64,000 nt of DNA from an uncultured Acidimicrobiaceae bacterium (GCA_947259365.1 CAMYMC010000001.1:115755-179754), one strand, 5' to 3'. Counted from the first letter of the stretch, positions 18,423 through 26,907 are shown. Notes: generated by a model from the letters alone, not told the origin. Numbers and translations: made by a program.

Positions 18423-18956
18423 TCACGCGGCCGTCGCGGCGAGGGCCTCGATCCTGGCCCGCAACTCGGTTTCGGGGAGCGCCCCGTACCAGGCGTCGAC
18501 GACGGCACCGCCGGCATCGACGAGCACACTGTACGGCTGACCGAAGACCCCGTAGAGGTCCCAGATGGAGTCGTCGAGACCCCAGAGGAGGTTCGTCGAG
18601 AACAGCTCGGCGGCCTGTGCTTCGGTGCGGTCGAGCGGAGCCCGGCCCGCCACGGCGAGAAACGTGACCTTCTCCAGGTAGTCCGCGGCGATGCGGTCGA
18701 CGACGGGCAACTCCCGCCGGCAGGTCGGTCACCACTCGGCCCAGAAGATCATGTAGACCGGGTTGACGTCCTCGCTCAGAACGTACGAGCCGCCCCCACC
18801 GAGGGCGAGAGTGAAGTCGGCGGCGGCCTGGATCTCCCCTGCCGACAGCAACGTCGGCGAGGTCTCGGGGGCCAGCCCCGTCGAACCCGGCGAGGTGCCG
18901 GCGCACGCCGACGCGGTGATGGCTGCTGCTGCGATGAGGATGACGAGTCTTCGCAT
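18423..18956 (-). CDS. Selenocysteine-containing TlpA-like thioredoxin lipoprotein (UPTC active site), in-frame UGA
   Basis: Read through a TGA at 18731-18729, this is a 177-aa protein. It has a lipoprotein signal (lipobox ITASAC at C18), a linker, then a thioredoxin fold with F-W-A-E-W-[UGA]-P-T-C-R-R-E-L-P. The TGA is residue 76, exactly where the first active-site Cys of WCxxC belongs, and C79 is the resolving Cys. The frame stays open for 101 more codons with the expected cis-Pro region (GQPYSVLVDAGG). The Cys homologue at 5047-5562 has WCIPC there. A hairpin fitting the bacterial SECIS pattern follows (18701-18719). Inferred role: extracytoplasmic thiol redox. The alternative is a nonsense-mutated pseudogene or base error. 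Confidence 0.85.
18701..18719 (-). promoter_or_regulatory. Candidate bacterial SECIS element for the thioredoxin-like selenoprotein
   Basis: On the minus strand the hairpin is CGGCGGG-AGTTG-CCCGTCG, seven base pairs with one G-U pair and a 5-nt loop. The loop begins 17 nt after the UGA and has G at its second position. Published bacterial SECIS rules ask for an apical loop 16-37 nt after UGA with a G in its first two positions. The element lies inside the coding sequence, as is usual in bacteria. Confidence 0.7.
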
Positions 18957-19021
18957 AGGTGTCGAAGGTAGGCGATCCGATGGAGCTACCGGGAGTACTA
19001 CGGCAGAAGTTCCGCGAAAGT

Positions 19022-20728
19022 TCAGAGATCGTGCCGCTCGGCATCACCCTCGCCGGCGGCCAGCTCGCGACGGAGCACCTTGCCGACGAACGACTTCGGC
19101 AGGTCGTCGCGAAACTCGATCTCACGTGGCACCTTGAATCGGGCGAGCCGCTCCCTGGCAAACGCCGTCAGCTCGTCGGCCGTGAGCTGCTCGCCGTCGT
19201 GGAGAGCGACGAAGGCCTTCACCCGCTGATCCGACGACCCCACCGGTACCCCGATGACGCCGACCTCGAGCACCGCCGGATGCTCCATGAGCGCCTCCTC
19301 GACCTCCCTGGGATACACGTTGAACCCACCCGAGGCAAGGATCATGTCCTTCTTCCGGTCGACGATCCGGAACGATCCGTCCGGCTCCATCACGGCGACG
19401 TCGCCGGTGTGAAGCCAGACCTTCCCCGAGCCGTCGGCGCGCAGTGTTTCTGCCGTGTCATCGTCCCGGTTCCAGTAGCCGGCCATGACCTGGGGCCCGC
19501 TGACGCAGAGAACTCCCCGCTCGCCGGGGCCGAGGACCCGCGTCTCCGTCTCCTCGTCGACGATGCGGCAGTCGGTCCCCGGCACGGGGACACCGATCAT
19601 CCCGGGCCTGGTGTGGCCCCCGAGCGGGTTGCAGTGGGTCACCGGCGAGGCCTCGGACAGCCCGTAGCCCTCGACGAGGCGAGCCGAGGTGACCTCCTCG
19701 AACGCCCGCTGGATGTCGGGAGCGAGCGCGGCGGCGCCGCTGATGCAGTACTCGACCGACGACACGTCGTATTTGCCGGAGACGACGTGGCGATGTCGTG
19801 CGATCGCGCCGTAGAGGGTCGGCACACCGGGGAACACCGTCGGACGATGGGCGTCGATGACCTTGAGGATCGTGACGAGGTCCCTCGGGTCGGGAACGAG
19901 GATCTGGGTGAACCCTCGAGCCATCGCCTGGTTCATCGCAACGGTGATCGAGTAGCTGTGCGTCAGAGGAAGTGCGGTGAGCACCACCTCTTCGCCGTCG
20001 CGCAGCCCCGGAGCGAACGCGGCCACCTGTTCGAGGTTGGCGATGAGGTTGTCGTGGCTGAGCCTCGCTCCCTTCGGCACGCCGGTGGTGCCGCCGGTGT
20101 ACATCAGGATCGCGGTGGCGGCGGGGTCGACCGGCGTCCGTTCCGGTGTGCCTCCGGCGACGAGGTCGTTCCACTCCACCGTCCCGGCGTCGTCGCTCAC
20201 GTCGACTCGGTGTCCGCCGCGCCGTTCCCGAACCAGGGTGAAGAGGGCCCGCGTCGGGCCCTTGAAGTACTCCTTGATGTTCGTGACGATCACGTGCTCG
20301 AGCGCCGTGGCGGGGCGGGCGTCGCGAACCCGGTCGTACAGCATTGAGAGCGCAATCGCCACCCTAGAACCGGCATCGACCGCCTGATGGGCGAACTCGG
20401 CCGCCGTGTACAACGGGTTCGCCGGCACGACGACTGCACCGCACCTCCAGATCGCCTGGTAGGCGATGACCAGCTGGGGGCAGTTCGGCATGAACACCGA
20501 GACGCGATCGCCGCGAGCGACACCGAGCCGCTGCAGCCCGAAAGCGGCGGCATCGACCGTCGCGTCGAGCTCGGCAAACGTGACGGACCTGTCGAAGAAG
20601 ACGAGCGCCGGGCGCTGGGGATAGCGGTCCGCCGATCGGCGCAACAGATGATCGAGCGGCATCGAGTCCCACGTCACATCGACGGGCACGTCGGCGTCGT
20701 AGAGGTCATGCCACGGTCGCTGCTCCAT
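19022..20728 (-). CDS. Long-chain acyl-CoA ligase (FadD-like, AMP-forming)
   Basis: A 568-aa ANL-superfamily adenylating enzyme that activates fatty acids to acyl-CoA. The phosphate-binding loop is MYTGGTTGVPKG, the aromatic/acid motif is EGYGLSEASPV, the hinge region is VDRKKDMILASGGFNVYP, and the C-terminal catalytic lysine lies in LPKSFVGKVLRREL. The length is normal for the long-chain class. It lies on the same strand as the selenoprotein gene, 65 nt upstream of it. The chain-length preference cannot be told from sequence alone. Confidence 0.92.
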   Translation of the reverse strand: MEQRPWHDLYDADVPVDVTWDSMPLDHLLRRSADRYPQRPALVFFDRSVTFAELDATVDAAAFGLQRLGVARGDRVSVFMPNCPQLVIAYQAIWRCGAVVVPANPLYTAAEFAHQAVDAGSRVAIALSMLYDRVRDARPATALEHVIVTNIKEYFKGPTRALFTLVRERRGGHRVDVSDDAGTVEWNDLVAGGTPERTPVDPAATAILMYTGGTTGVPKGARLSHDNLIANLEQVAAFAPGLRDGEEVVLTALPLTHSYSITVAMNQAMARGFTQILVPDPRDLVTILKVIDAHRPTVFPGVPTLYGAIARHRHVVSGKYDVSSVEYCISGAAALAPDIQRAFEEVTSARLVEGYGLSEASPVTHCNPLGGHTRPGMIGVPVPGTDCRIVDEETETRVLGPGERGVLCVSGPQVMAGYWNRDDDTAETLRADGSGKVWLHTGDVAVMEPDGSFRIVDRKKDMILASGGFNVYPREVEEALMEHPAVLEVGVIGVPVGSSDQRVKAFVALHDGEQLTADELTAFARERLARFKVPREIEFRDDLPKSFVGKVLRRELAAGEGDAERHDL

Positions 20729-20791
20729 CGGCCTCCGAGGCTAGCGAGCAGCAGCGCCGGCCCCCGGAATGGGAGCCCGACCGGTCGCGGC

Positions 20792-21322
20792 TCAGCGCTG
20801 AACCAGCGGCAGCGAACCGCCGGCGCGGACGGTCTGCCACACGTCGTCGAGGGCGGCGAAAAAGGGTTCGGACGGCTCGAAGCGGACCTGCGCCGAGCTG
20901 AAAGTGACCACGCCGGAGGGGGTGGCGGTGTGCACCGTGAGGTCGATGCCGTCCACGCAGGCGTTGCACGTTCCCGGCGCGAGCCGGGATCTGAGCCGCT
21001 CGAGGTCTGTCGCCGACACCGTTTCCCCGAACGCTTCCACCGGAGCAGACGGCACGGAGAGGACGAGTTCAGGCTCGGCGGCGGCGAGCGCGGAGATGGG
21101 GTCGGGGTCCGGGCCGGAGAGGACGCCGGACCTGTGGAGATGGACGGTGCCGTCCGACCACACGAGCGCCGTCACGCAGTTCGGGCCCATCATCGCGCAC
21201 CCGCCGTACTCGACGACGGCCACGACCGGAACGGGCTCGGCGGCGACCGGCCCCGATCCGCCCGTCTCGCCGCACGCCGCCAGCATGGCGAGGACGGCAG
21301 CGAGCGCAAGACGGGGTGTCAT
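20792..21322 (-). CDS. Hypothetical lipoprotein
   Basis: A 176-aa protein with a lipoprotein signal; the lipobox is MLAAC-G at about C17. The mature part has a paired-Cys segment (CAMMGPNC near residue 42) and a second (CNACVDGIDL near 118), suggesting disulfides outside the cytoplasm. No known domain recognised. It lies downstream of whiB on the same strand after a 30-nt gap, so they may be co-transcribed. Confidence 0.75.
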   Translation of the reverse strand: MTPRLALAAVLAMLAACGETGGSGPVAAEPVPVVAVVEYGGCAMMGPNCVTALVWSDGTVHLHRSGVLSGPDPDPISALAAAEPELVLSVPSAPVEAFGETVSATDLERLRSRLAPGTCNACVDGIDLTVHTATPSGVVTFSSAQVRFEPSEPFFAALDDVWQTVRAGGSLPLVQR

Positions 21323-21352
21323 GGGCGGTGCGAGCCTACGCGAGATCCCGAC

Positions 21353-21625
21353 TCACGCGGGGCGGCGGAGGAGGCGCCGGCGCTGTTTCTCCGTCACCCC
21401 TCCCCAGATCCCGAACCTCTCGCCGGCCTCGAGGCTGTACTCGAGGCAGTCGGACCTGACGGCGCAGGTGGCGCAGATGGCGACGGCGTGCTCGGCCTCG
21501 AGCGCCGTCTGCGGGAAGAAGAGGTCGGGATCCTGGCCCCGGCACGCCCCAAAGACCATCCACGGCCGCTCCTCGTTGATCGGAGCGCGCAGGATCTCCA
21601 TGAGCGCGGTTTCTGCGGTTTTCAT
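21353..21625 (-). CDS. WhiB-family iron-sulfur transcriptional regulator
   Basis: A 90-aa protein with the four [4Fe-4S] ligands C28, C51, C54 and C60 (C-X2-C-X5-C) followed by the GIWGG turn at 72-76 and a basic EKQRRRLLRR tail. WhiB proteins are specific to Actinomycetota and bind the primary sigma factor to control transcription. A GGGGGAGGTGC ribosome binding site precedes the ATG. Which WhiB subclass it belongs to is uncertain; the short N terminus recalls WhiB1/WhiB2 types. Confidence 0.95.
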   Translation of the reverse strand: MKTAETALMEILRAPINEERPWMVFGACRGQDPDLFFPQTALEAEHAVAICATCAVRSDCLEYSLEAGERFGIWGGVTEKQRRRLLRRPA

Positions 21626-21730
21626 TGCACCTCCCCCTTGAGGTGTCGTTCGTGAATAAGACGCCGGACCTCGTGGAATGGTTCCCGCCGCGCCCCCCGC
21701 AGCGCCGAGCGAGTGGGGCGGAGCCGGCGC

Positions 21731-21736
21731 TACAAT
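21731..21736 (+). promoter_or_regulatory. Possible -10 element for the gene at 21784
   Basis: TACAAT in an otherwise very GC-rich stretch, 48 nt before the CTG start of the cyclotransferase-like gene and between divergent whiB and that gene. No convincing -35 hexamer is visible at the expected distance. Confidence 0.35.
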
Positions 21737-21783
21737 TCATAGGCTGAAACCCTCTGTTCGGACATCAGGCCAAGGAGGCGACC

Positions 21784-22230
21784 CTGCTCTACTTCGCCTA
21801 CAACGCGCGTATCGCCCCGGAGCGGATGGCGGAAGTCGCTCCGGGCGCCCAGTTCCAGTTCATCGCCCACCTCCCGGAATGGGGCCTCGACTTCCCGATC
21901 GACATCGGAGACTGGGGTGGGGCACTCCCCACGGTCGTGCCGCAGACCGGGAGCACCGTCTGGGGCGCCGTCTTCACCATTCCGGACAAGGAGTTCCGGG
22001 GGCTCGACGCCGCCGAGGCCGGTGAGTCGCGGGTCGCCAACACCGTCGAGGCCATGGACCGCAACGGCAAGCGGCATCGAGTGACGATCCACGTCCACGA
22101 CGGCAACGGCAACGGCCGGCGGACCCCTTCGACCGAGTACCTCGAGGTCATGCTGCGCGGTTCCCGTCATTGGAGCCTCCCCGCCGGCTGGATCGCCGGC
22201 CTCGAGGAGCACCTCCAAAACGGCCACTGA
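21784..22230 (+). CDS. Gamma-glutamylcyclotransferase-like (AIG2-fold) protein, CTG start
   Basis: A 148-aa protein. The N terminus LLYFAYNARIAPERM matches the family opening (YFAYGSNM..ERM), although the usual GSN is replaced by NAR. A Glu and hydrophobic VWGAVFTIP segment follows as in the family, where it forms the barrel core. The first ATG (21826) would cut off the conserved first strand. A strong AAGGAGG at 21772-21778 sits five to six bases before the CTG at 21784, so a CTG start is inferred. Activity on glutathione-type substrates is uncertain because of the altered substrate loop. Confidence 0.7.
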   Translation: MLYFAYNARIAPERMAEVAPGAQFQFIAHLPEWGLDFPIDIGDWGGALPTVVPQTGSTVWGAVFTIPDKEFRGLDAAEAGESRVANTVEAMDRNGKRHRVTIHVHDGNGNGRRTPSTEYLEVMLRGSRHWSLPAGWIAGLEEHLQNGH

Positions 22231-22237
22231 GGCACCT

Positions 22238-22600
22238 CTGACCCACGTTCGGTGGGCCGTAGTCGGCTTCGGCGCCCTCACCGGGTTCGCGGCGTCGCTC
22301 TTCGTCTTCATCGTCATGGGCATCGCCGGCGTCATCACCACAGAGCGGACCGGGCCGCTCTACGTCGTCGTCTATTCCTCGCAACTCCTCGCCGGGTTCG
22401 TTGCCGGCCGGTTCTCCCGGACCGCCGGCGCTCTCAACGGCGGGTTGGCCGGCCTCGGGCTCTTCTTCCTCACTGCGCTCCTCGCCGTCGCGGCCGGCAC
22501 CGAGCCAACCCCGGCGTCCGTCGTCTTCTCACTGGTCGTTGCGGCGATCATCGGGTCGGCCGGAGGCGTGCTCGGGGAATGGACCCGCCTCGAGCGTTGA
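22238..22600 (+). CDS. Small membrane protein, start uncertain
   Basis: A polytopic protein with four predicted membrane helices. From the first ATG (22316) it is 94 aa but begins inside a helix. In frame upstream is another 26 residues, including V-V-G-F-G-A-L-T-G-F, that complete this helix, reaching a CTG at 22238. That CTG start would give 120 aa and lies 7 nt after the previous stop, as expected for an operon partner. No family recognised with certainty. It resembles small TIGR04086-type four-helix proteins. Confidence 0.55.
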   Translation: MTHVRWAVVGFGALTGFAASLFVFIVMGIAGVITTERTGPLYVVVYSSQLLAGFVAGRFSRTAGALNGGLAGLGLFFLTALLAVAAGTEPTPASVVFSLVVAAIIGSAGGVLGEWTRLER

Positions 22601-22608
22601 GCCGCGAC

Positions 22609-22634
22609 GGACGCCCCGGTACGGGCAGGCGTCC
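22609..22634 (+). terminator. Hairpin between small membrane protein gene and rnpB
   Basis: GGACGCC pairs with GGCGTCC across a 12-nt loop whose CCG/CGG can also pair. No T-run follows. It could end the upstream transcript before rnpB. Confidence 0.4.
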
Positions 22635-22649
22635 TGTAGCGTTGACTCC

Positions 22650-22978
22650 GCGAGCCCGGGAGGCGGCCGCGGCCGGTCACGAACCGGTCGAGGAAAGTCC
22701 GGACTCCACAGGGCACGGTGCTGGCTAACGGCCAGGCGGGGCGACCCGACGGAAAGTGCAACAGAGAGCAGACCGCCGATGGGCCGGAAATCCGGCCACA
22801 GGCAAGGGTGAAACGGTGGTGTAAGAGACCACCAGCGTCGCAGGTGACTGCGACGGATCGGCAAACCCCACCGGGAGCAAGGCCAAGCAGGGACAGGGTG
22901 GCCCGCCCGCCACGTCTCAGGTAGGCCGCACAGATAGATGGCCGCCCTCGACAGAATCCGGCTTACACCCGGACTCGC
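22650..22978 (+). ncRNA. rnpB: RNase P RNA, bacterial type A
   Basis: The catalytic RNA that matures tRNA 5' ends. Conserved blocks in order: GAGGAAAGTCCGGACTCC near 22690 (P4 5' strand and CR-I), ACAGAGAGCAGACCGCC, AAGGGTGAAACGGTGG, GTAAGAGACCACCAGC, and AGATAGATGGCCGCC followed by ACAGAATCCGGCTTAC at the 3' side (CR-V and P4 3' strand). The ends are set by P1 pairing of GCGAGCCCGGG (from 22650) with CCCGGACTCGC (to 22978). Ends are approximate to a few bases. Confidence 0.95.
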
Positions 22979-23048
22979 ACCTCGGAGCCCTCGCCCCGGC
23001 GGGGGCTCCAGCGCGTCGAGGCAGTCGCGCAGCCGCACCTGCCTCGGA

Positions 23049-23873
23049 TCAGCCGCCGACCCACTCCGAGACGACGGCGTAGTGCCCGCCGGAGGACTGC
23101 GTCCCCTCCTCGGGCTTGGGATAGAGCCGGGCGAGGTACCCCGTCGAACCCTCGGCGCCGGTGAGGGAGGTGAGCTCGACGCGGAACCCGACGTCGTTGC
23201 CGGAGGCATGGCGGATCCGAGCCGTGAACTCGTCCTCGGTTCCCGAATGTTCCCCGCGCCCTCCCGGCCAACGCGAGACGTCGTTGGGGTGGGTCATCGC
23301 GCCGAGCGCGGCGCCGACGAGGTCCTCGACGTCGATGCCGAGCAGCTCCGCCACCGCGGCCTGGGCGTGGGTGATCGTGCCCGCGGCGTCCAGGATCATG
23401 AGCCCGGCCGGGGAAGCGGGAGCGATGGCGGGGACCGGTTGGGCCTCGCCGTCACGATCCATGCGTTGGCGCTGCATGGCGAACTCCACGGCCCTGGCGA
23501 GGGCGTCTGGACCCACCGTGCCTTTGACGAGGTAGTCCTGCGCCCCCTCCTTTACCGCCTGGAGGGCCATCTCATCGTCCTCGTGGGAGCTCAACACGAC
23601 GATCGGCACGCTGTCGTCGATGGCGAGGAGGGCCTTGACGGCCTCGAGACCCTCGGCGTCGGGCAGCACCAGGTCGAGCAGCACACAGTCGGGACGGTCG
23701 GCACGCACCTCGGTGATCGCCGAGCTGAGCTTGCGCGCCGTGCGGAGCCCGTTGGGCTCGGGCCAGACGTCGGCCAGCATCGACTTCACCAGCCGGATGT
23801 GGAGGGCATTGTCCTCCACGAGGAGAATGTCGGGCATCGGATCACGCCCGAACGCGCTCGATGTTGCAGCCAT
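23049..23873 (-). CDS. Response regulator with PAS domain and no DNA-binding output
   Basis: A 274-aa protein. A CheY-like receiver fills about residues 13-135, with the acidic pair E20-D21, phospho-acceptor D67 in VLLDLVLPD, and K116 in YLVKG. A PAS domain follows (about 150-265). There is no helix-turn-helix or kinase domain, so it probably works through protein-protein contact. The ATG at 23873 is preferred because GAGGTGA precedes it. The internal ATG at residue 13, which starts MPDILLVEDN, has no clear binding site. No histidine kinase is adjacent. Confidence 0.85.
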   Translation of the reverse strand: MAATSSAFGRDPMPDILLVEDNALHIRLVKSMLADVWPEPNGLRTARKLSSAITEVRADRPDCVLLDLVLPDAEGLEAVKALLAIDDSVPIVVLSSHEDDEMALQAVKEGAQDYLVKGTVGPDALARAVEFAMQRQRMDRDGEAQPVPAIAPASPAGLMILDAAGTITHAQAAVAELLGIDVEDLVGAALGAMTHPNDVSRWPGGRGEHSGTEDEFTARIRHASGNDVGFRVELTSLTGAEGSTGYLARLYPKPEEGTQSSGGHYAVVSEWVGG

Positions 23874-23957
23874 TGCTCACCTCGGCTCGGCTCGCCGCCG
23901 TGGCGCCATCCAGTTTCTTCGGTCGCCGGCGGGGCGTCCTTGAGGATCGCGACGCGC

Positions 23958-23985
23958 AGAGGGTGCGGGCGAACCCGCACCCTCT
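23958..23985 (-). terminator. Strong hairpin after the aquaporin gene
   Basis: A perfect 12-bp stem, AGAGGGTGCGGG with CCCGCACCCTCT, closes a CGAA tetraloop 22 nt past the aquaporin stop. There is no T-run, as is common in high-GC actinobacteria. Confidence 0.7.
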
Positions 23986-24007
23986 CCAGATCGTTCCCCG
24001 GGAGGAT

Positions 24008-24676
24008 CTACTCGAGCGGCTTCTCCCCGTAGCCGCCGGTCGTGACCGCCTTGTGCAGCACCCACCCGAGCCCGGCCCCGATGAACGGCGCCGTCACGTA
24101 CACCCAGAAGTCGGTGAACTCCGCTCCGACGAGGGCGGACCCGAGCGAGCGGGCCGGGTTCACCGACGCACCGGTGATCGGCACGACGGCGAGATGGATG
24201 GCGGCGAGCGTGAGCGAGATGGCGAGGAACGCCGTCGCCCCCGACACGTCGCTCGTCGTCACCTTCAAGATGACGGCGACGAACACCGCGGTGAGGAGGA
24301 TCTCGAGGAGGAACGCACTCCCGGCTCCCACACCCCTCGCCGGCAGCGTCGCCGTCACAGCGACCGAGTCCTGATCGGACGCGACGAGGATGACGACGCC
24401 GGCAAGGACGGCGCCGCCCGACTGGGCGACGACGTACTGGATGAAGGTCTCGACGCTGATCCTGCCATCGATCAGTGCGCCGAGGCTCACTGCCGGATTG
24501 AAGTGGCCCCCCGAGATCTCGCCGAAGGCGTATAACCCGGCGAGTAAGGCGAGGCCGAACCCGAACGAGATCGCGACCACGTTCCCTCCGCTCGCGAGGA
24601 TGCTCAGGCCGCCGATCAGCACGAGGATGAACGTCCCGAGGACCTCCGCGAGCCATGTCCGTGCACTATCGGACAT
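24008..24676 (-). CDS. Aquaporin / MIP-family channel
   Basis: A 222-aa six-helix membrane channel for water or small neutral solutes. Both half-helix NPA motifs are present: GGHFNPAVS (N60) and GASVNPARS (about N178). The Arg after the second NPA is the selectivity-filter residue. The sequence looks nearer to AqpZ-type than GlpF because the pore-loop Asp typical of glycerol facilitators is not in NPARS. The ATG at 24676 is chosen over 24730 because AAGGAG and GGGAG lie just before it. It is separate from its neighbours. Confidence 0.93.
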   Translation of the reverse strand: MSDSARTWLAEVLGTFILVLIGGLSILASGGNVVAISFGFGLALLAGLYAFGEISGGHFNPAVSLGALIDGRISVETFIQYVVAQSGGAVLAGVVILVASDQDSVAVTATLPARGVGAGSAFLLEILLTAVFVAVILKVTTSDVSGATAFLAISLTLAAIHLAVVPITGASVNPARSLGSALVGAEFTDFWVYVTAPFIGAGLGWVLHKAVTTGGYGEKPLE

Positions 24677-24868
24677 CTCTCCCACTCCTTCTCGAAGGTT
24701 CCACTGTTGGACTTTCGCACACGAGAACACGTTTCACCGGTTTTTCCGGGCGGCCCGGCGCCAGGCCCTCGAGCGTCACGACCCCGAAAGCACCGGTGAA
24801 ACGACGGATAGGCGACGGACCGGGCCTAGGCTCGTTGTCCCGACGACCACGCCTTCGAGGAGCAGACG

Positions 24869-25864
24869 GTGACCCTCTTCGCCTACTTCTGCGGGCACGA
24901 GCAGTACCAGCCGGAGGACCTCGTGCGCCACGCCCGACTCGCCGAGCAAGCCGGATTCGACTTCCTCGTGGTCTCCGAGCACTTCCACCCGTGGGTCGAC
25001 GATGTCGGGGCATCCGGGTTCGCCTTCTCGACGATCGGCGCGATCGCCGCGGCCACCGCACGGGTCGAGATCGCCACCGGCGTCACGACCCCGCTGTTCC
25101 GCTACCACCCCGCGGTCGTCGCCCAGGCCGCGGCAACCCTCGACCGCCTCTCCGGCGGGCGCTTCCACCTCGGCGTCGGAACCGGCGAGAACCTCAACGA
25201 AGGGCCGCTGGGCTACCCGTTTCCCCGCTACGCCGAGCGGGCGGCACGGATGACCGAAGCCCTCCAGATCATGCGCCGGCTTCTCGACGGGGAGAAGCTC
25301 ACCTACGAGGGGGAGTTCTACCGCTGCGACCGGGCCCGGCTCTACAGCCCACCGCTGGGAAAGGTGCCGATCTGGCTCGCCGCCGGCGGACCCAAGTCGT
25401 CCGCGCTCGCCGCCAGGCTCGCCGACGGCATCATCACGAGCGTCAAGGAGCCGGCCGACACCGCGGAGCGGGTCCTCGAGCCGGCACGCAAGGCAGCGCG
25501 AGAGGCCGGTCGCGACGAGCCGCGACTCCTCGCAACTCGATGGTCGATCAACGCCGCCGACGCCGACGAGGCGTGGGAGGCGCTGCGAGCGTGGCGGGGC
25601 TTGCGGGCGCCCGGCCGCCTCGAGGCGGTCGACCCGATGGAGCTCCGGGTGCGGGCGGACGAGATGGACCGGGACGAGATCTTGTCCCGGTACTCGATCG
25701 TCAGCTCCGCCGACGACTACGTCGAGACCTACCGACCCCTCGTCGAGTTCGGCGCAGAGGTGGTGACGATCCAGACGACGTCACTCGACCAGGCAGGGAC
25801 CATCGCGATGCTCGGCGCCGACGTCCTGCCCCGGCTCCGCGCCATCGCCGCCGCCGGTCACTGA
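24869..25864 (+). CDS. F420-dependent luciferase-like oxidoreductase (glucose-6-phosphate dehydrogenase family)
   Basis: A 331-aa TIM-barrel flavin/F420 enzyme. N-terminal LFAYFCGHEQY, SEHFHPWVDD and GTGENLNE are the blocks of the F420-dependent dehydrogenase group related to Fgd (the TIGR03557 type). The middle contains IWLAAGGPKS (cofactor phosphate binding). It probably transfers hydride between a substrate and deazaflavin F420. GTG start at 24869. The substrate is not certain: related enzymes act on sugar phosphates or alcohols. It converges on and overlaps the next gene by 7 nt. Confidence 0.88.
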   Translation: MTLFAYFCGHEQYQPEDLVRHARLAEQAGFDFLVVSEHFHPWVDDVGASGFAFSTIGAIAAATARVEIATGVTTPLFRYHPAVVAQAAATLDRLSGGRFHLGVGTGENLNEGPLGYPFPRYAERAARMTEALQIMRRLLDGEKLTYEGEFYRCDRARLYSPPLGKVPIWLAAGGPKSSALAARLADGIITSVKEPADTAERVLEPARKAAREAGRDEPRLLATRWSINAADADEAWEALRAWRGLRAPGRLEAVDPMELRVRADEMDRDEILSRYSIVSSADDYVETYRPLVEFGAEVVTIQTTSLDQAGTIAMLGADVLPRLRAIAAAGH

Positions 25865-26526
25865 TCTCCGACGAGGAGCTGCATCGCGGCGAGCTGGGAC
25901 TGGAGCAACGTGTCCCCGCTGTCGAGGGCGACGGCTGCTTCGAGGGCGGGCAGCACCGACCGGGCGTAGCCGGAGCGCACCACGGCGCCGTCGGGATCGG
26001 TGGCGGCGGCGTCGAGGGTGGACCGCAGCGTCCGGACGAGGGCGGGACCGAACGTGGCGACCATGTCGACCCGCCAGCGGCCGTCCTCGGCCCTGCGGGT
26101 CACGACCTCGGCGAGTCCTTCCGGACTCGTCAGTTCCACCGCGGCGAACTCCCCGGCGGCGACGTCGATCCGGGAGAAGTCGCCGACGACGAGCGACGAC
26201 ATCTTGATGCCGCGAAATTCCTCGAACGCGGACTCGAAGCTCGTCCAGTAACTCGAGGCCACTCCCTCGGGCAGGCCGCCGTCGAGAAGGGCGGCGAGCT
26301 CGGCCACGGTGTAGGCGTTCTCGGCGGCGATGACGATCGTCGCTGCCGTCTCGTCGACGGAGTTGGCGATCGCCCGCAGATCCCCCGATCCGACGCCGTC
26401 GAGCCAGTCCCGCACCACGGCCGTCGGGAACGTCGCCGGGCTCGTCGTCGTCGTGGCGGCGCCGTCGCCGCCCCCGCACCCGCCGAGGACGAGGACGAGG
26501 CCCACGGACCACCACAGGTACCGCAT
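25858..26526 (-). CDS. Hypothetical lipoprotein
   Basis: A 222-aa protein with a lipoprotein signal (VLVLGGC-G, about C17) then a Thr/Ser linker, suggesting surface exposure. The mature domain is alpha/beta and Glu/Asp rich with no recognised family; it may be an NTF2-like fold. The ATG at 26526 begins the signal peptide. The frame is open farther upstream only opposite the next gene. Divergent from the TSUP gene at 26551 with 24 nt between the starts. Confidence 0.75.
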   Translation of the reverse strand: MRYLWWSVGLVLVLGGCGGGDGAATTTTSPATFPTAVVRDWLDGVGSGDLRAIANSVDETAATIVIAAENAYTVAELAALLDGGLPEGVASSYWTSFESAFEEFRGIKMSSLVVGDFSRIDVAAGEFAAVELTSPEGLAEVVTRRAEDGRWRVDMVATFGPALVRTLRSTLDAAATDPDGAVVRSGYARSVLPALEAAVALDSGDTLLQSQLAAMQLLVGDQ

Positions 26527-26550
26527 GGCGACGGAGCGTACACTCGCACG

Positions 26551-26907
26551 ATGCCCGCCACCATCGTGCGCCCGGTCGCGCTCGGCCTCGTCGCCGGCTT
26601 CGTGAGCGGGATGTTCGGCGTTGGAGGCGGCGTCATCGTCGTCCCCGGTCTCGTGCTGTGGATGGCGCTGGACCAGCACCGCGCCTCGGGCACGTCGACC
26701 GCCACGATCGTCGCCTCGGCGGCGGCGGCGACGGCGCTGCTGTCGGTCAACGGCGAGGTGAGCTGGAGCGCGGCGGCGGTGATCTTCGCCGGTGCCGGTG
26801 TCGGCGCTGCGATGGGCGCCCGCCACGTCGAGCGAATCCCCGCCGTGCTCTTGGAGCGGGCCTTCACCGTCCTCATGGTGGCGGCGGCGATCCGGATGTA
26901 CCTGTGA
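26551..26907 (+). CDS. TauE/SafE (TSUP) family permease, N-terminal half-size subunit
   Basis: A 118-aa membrane protein with four helices. It has the TSUP opening GLVAGFVSGMFGVGGGVIVVPGL and the second block QHRASGTSTATIV. Full TSUP transporters are about 250 aa with two such repeats, so this is one repeat. The second repeat is encoded by the next gene, which overlaps it by 4 nt. Members move sulfite, sulfoacetate or other anions. The two products probably form a heterodimer. Confidence 0.85.
   Translation: MPATIVRPVALGLVAGFVSGMFGVGGGVIVVPGLVLWMALDQHRASGTSTATIVASAAAATALLSVNGEVSWSAAAVIFAGAGVGAAMGARHVERIPAVLLERAFTVLMVAAAIRMYL

Noticed and set aside
16857..18971. 704-aa plus-strand open frame
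   Set aside because: Antisense to the 706-aa membrane protein and the selenoprotein gene; composition is typical of a shadow frame.
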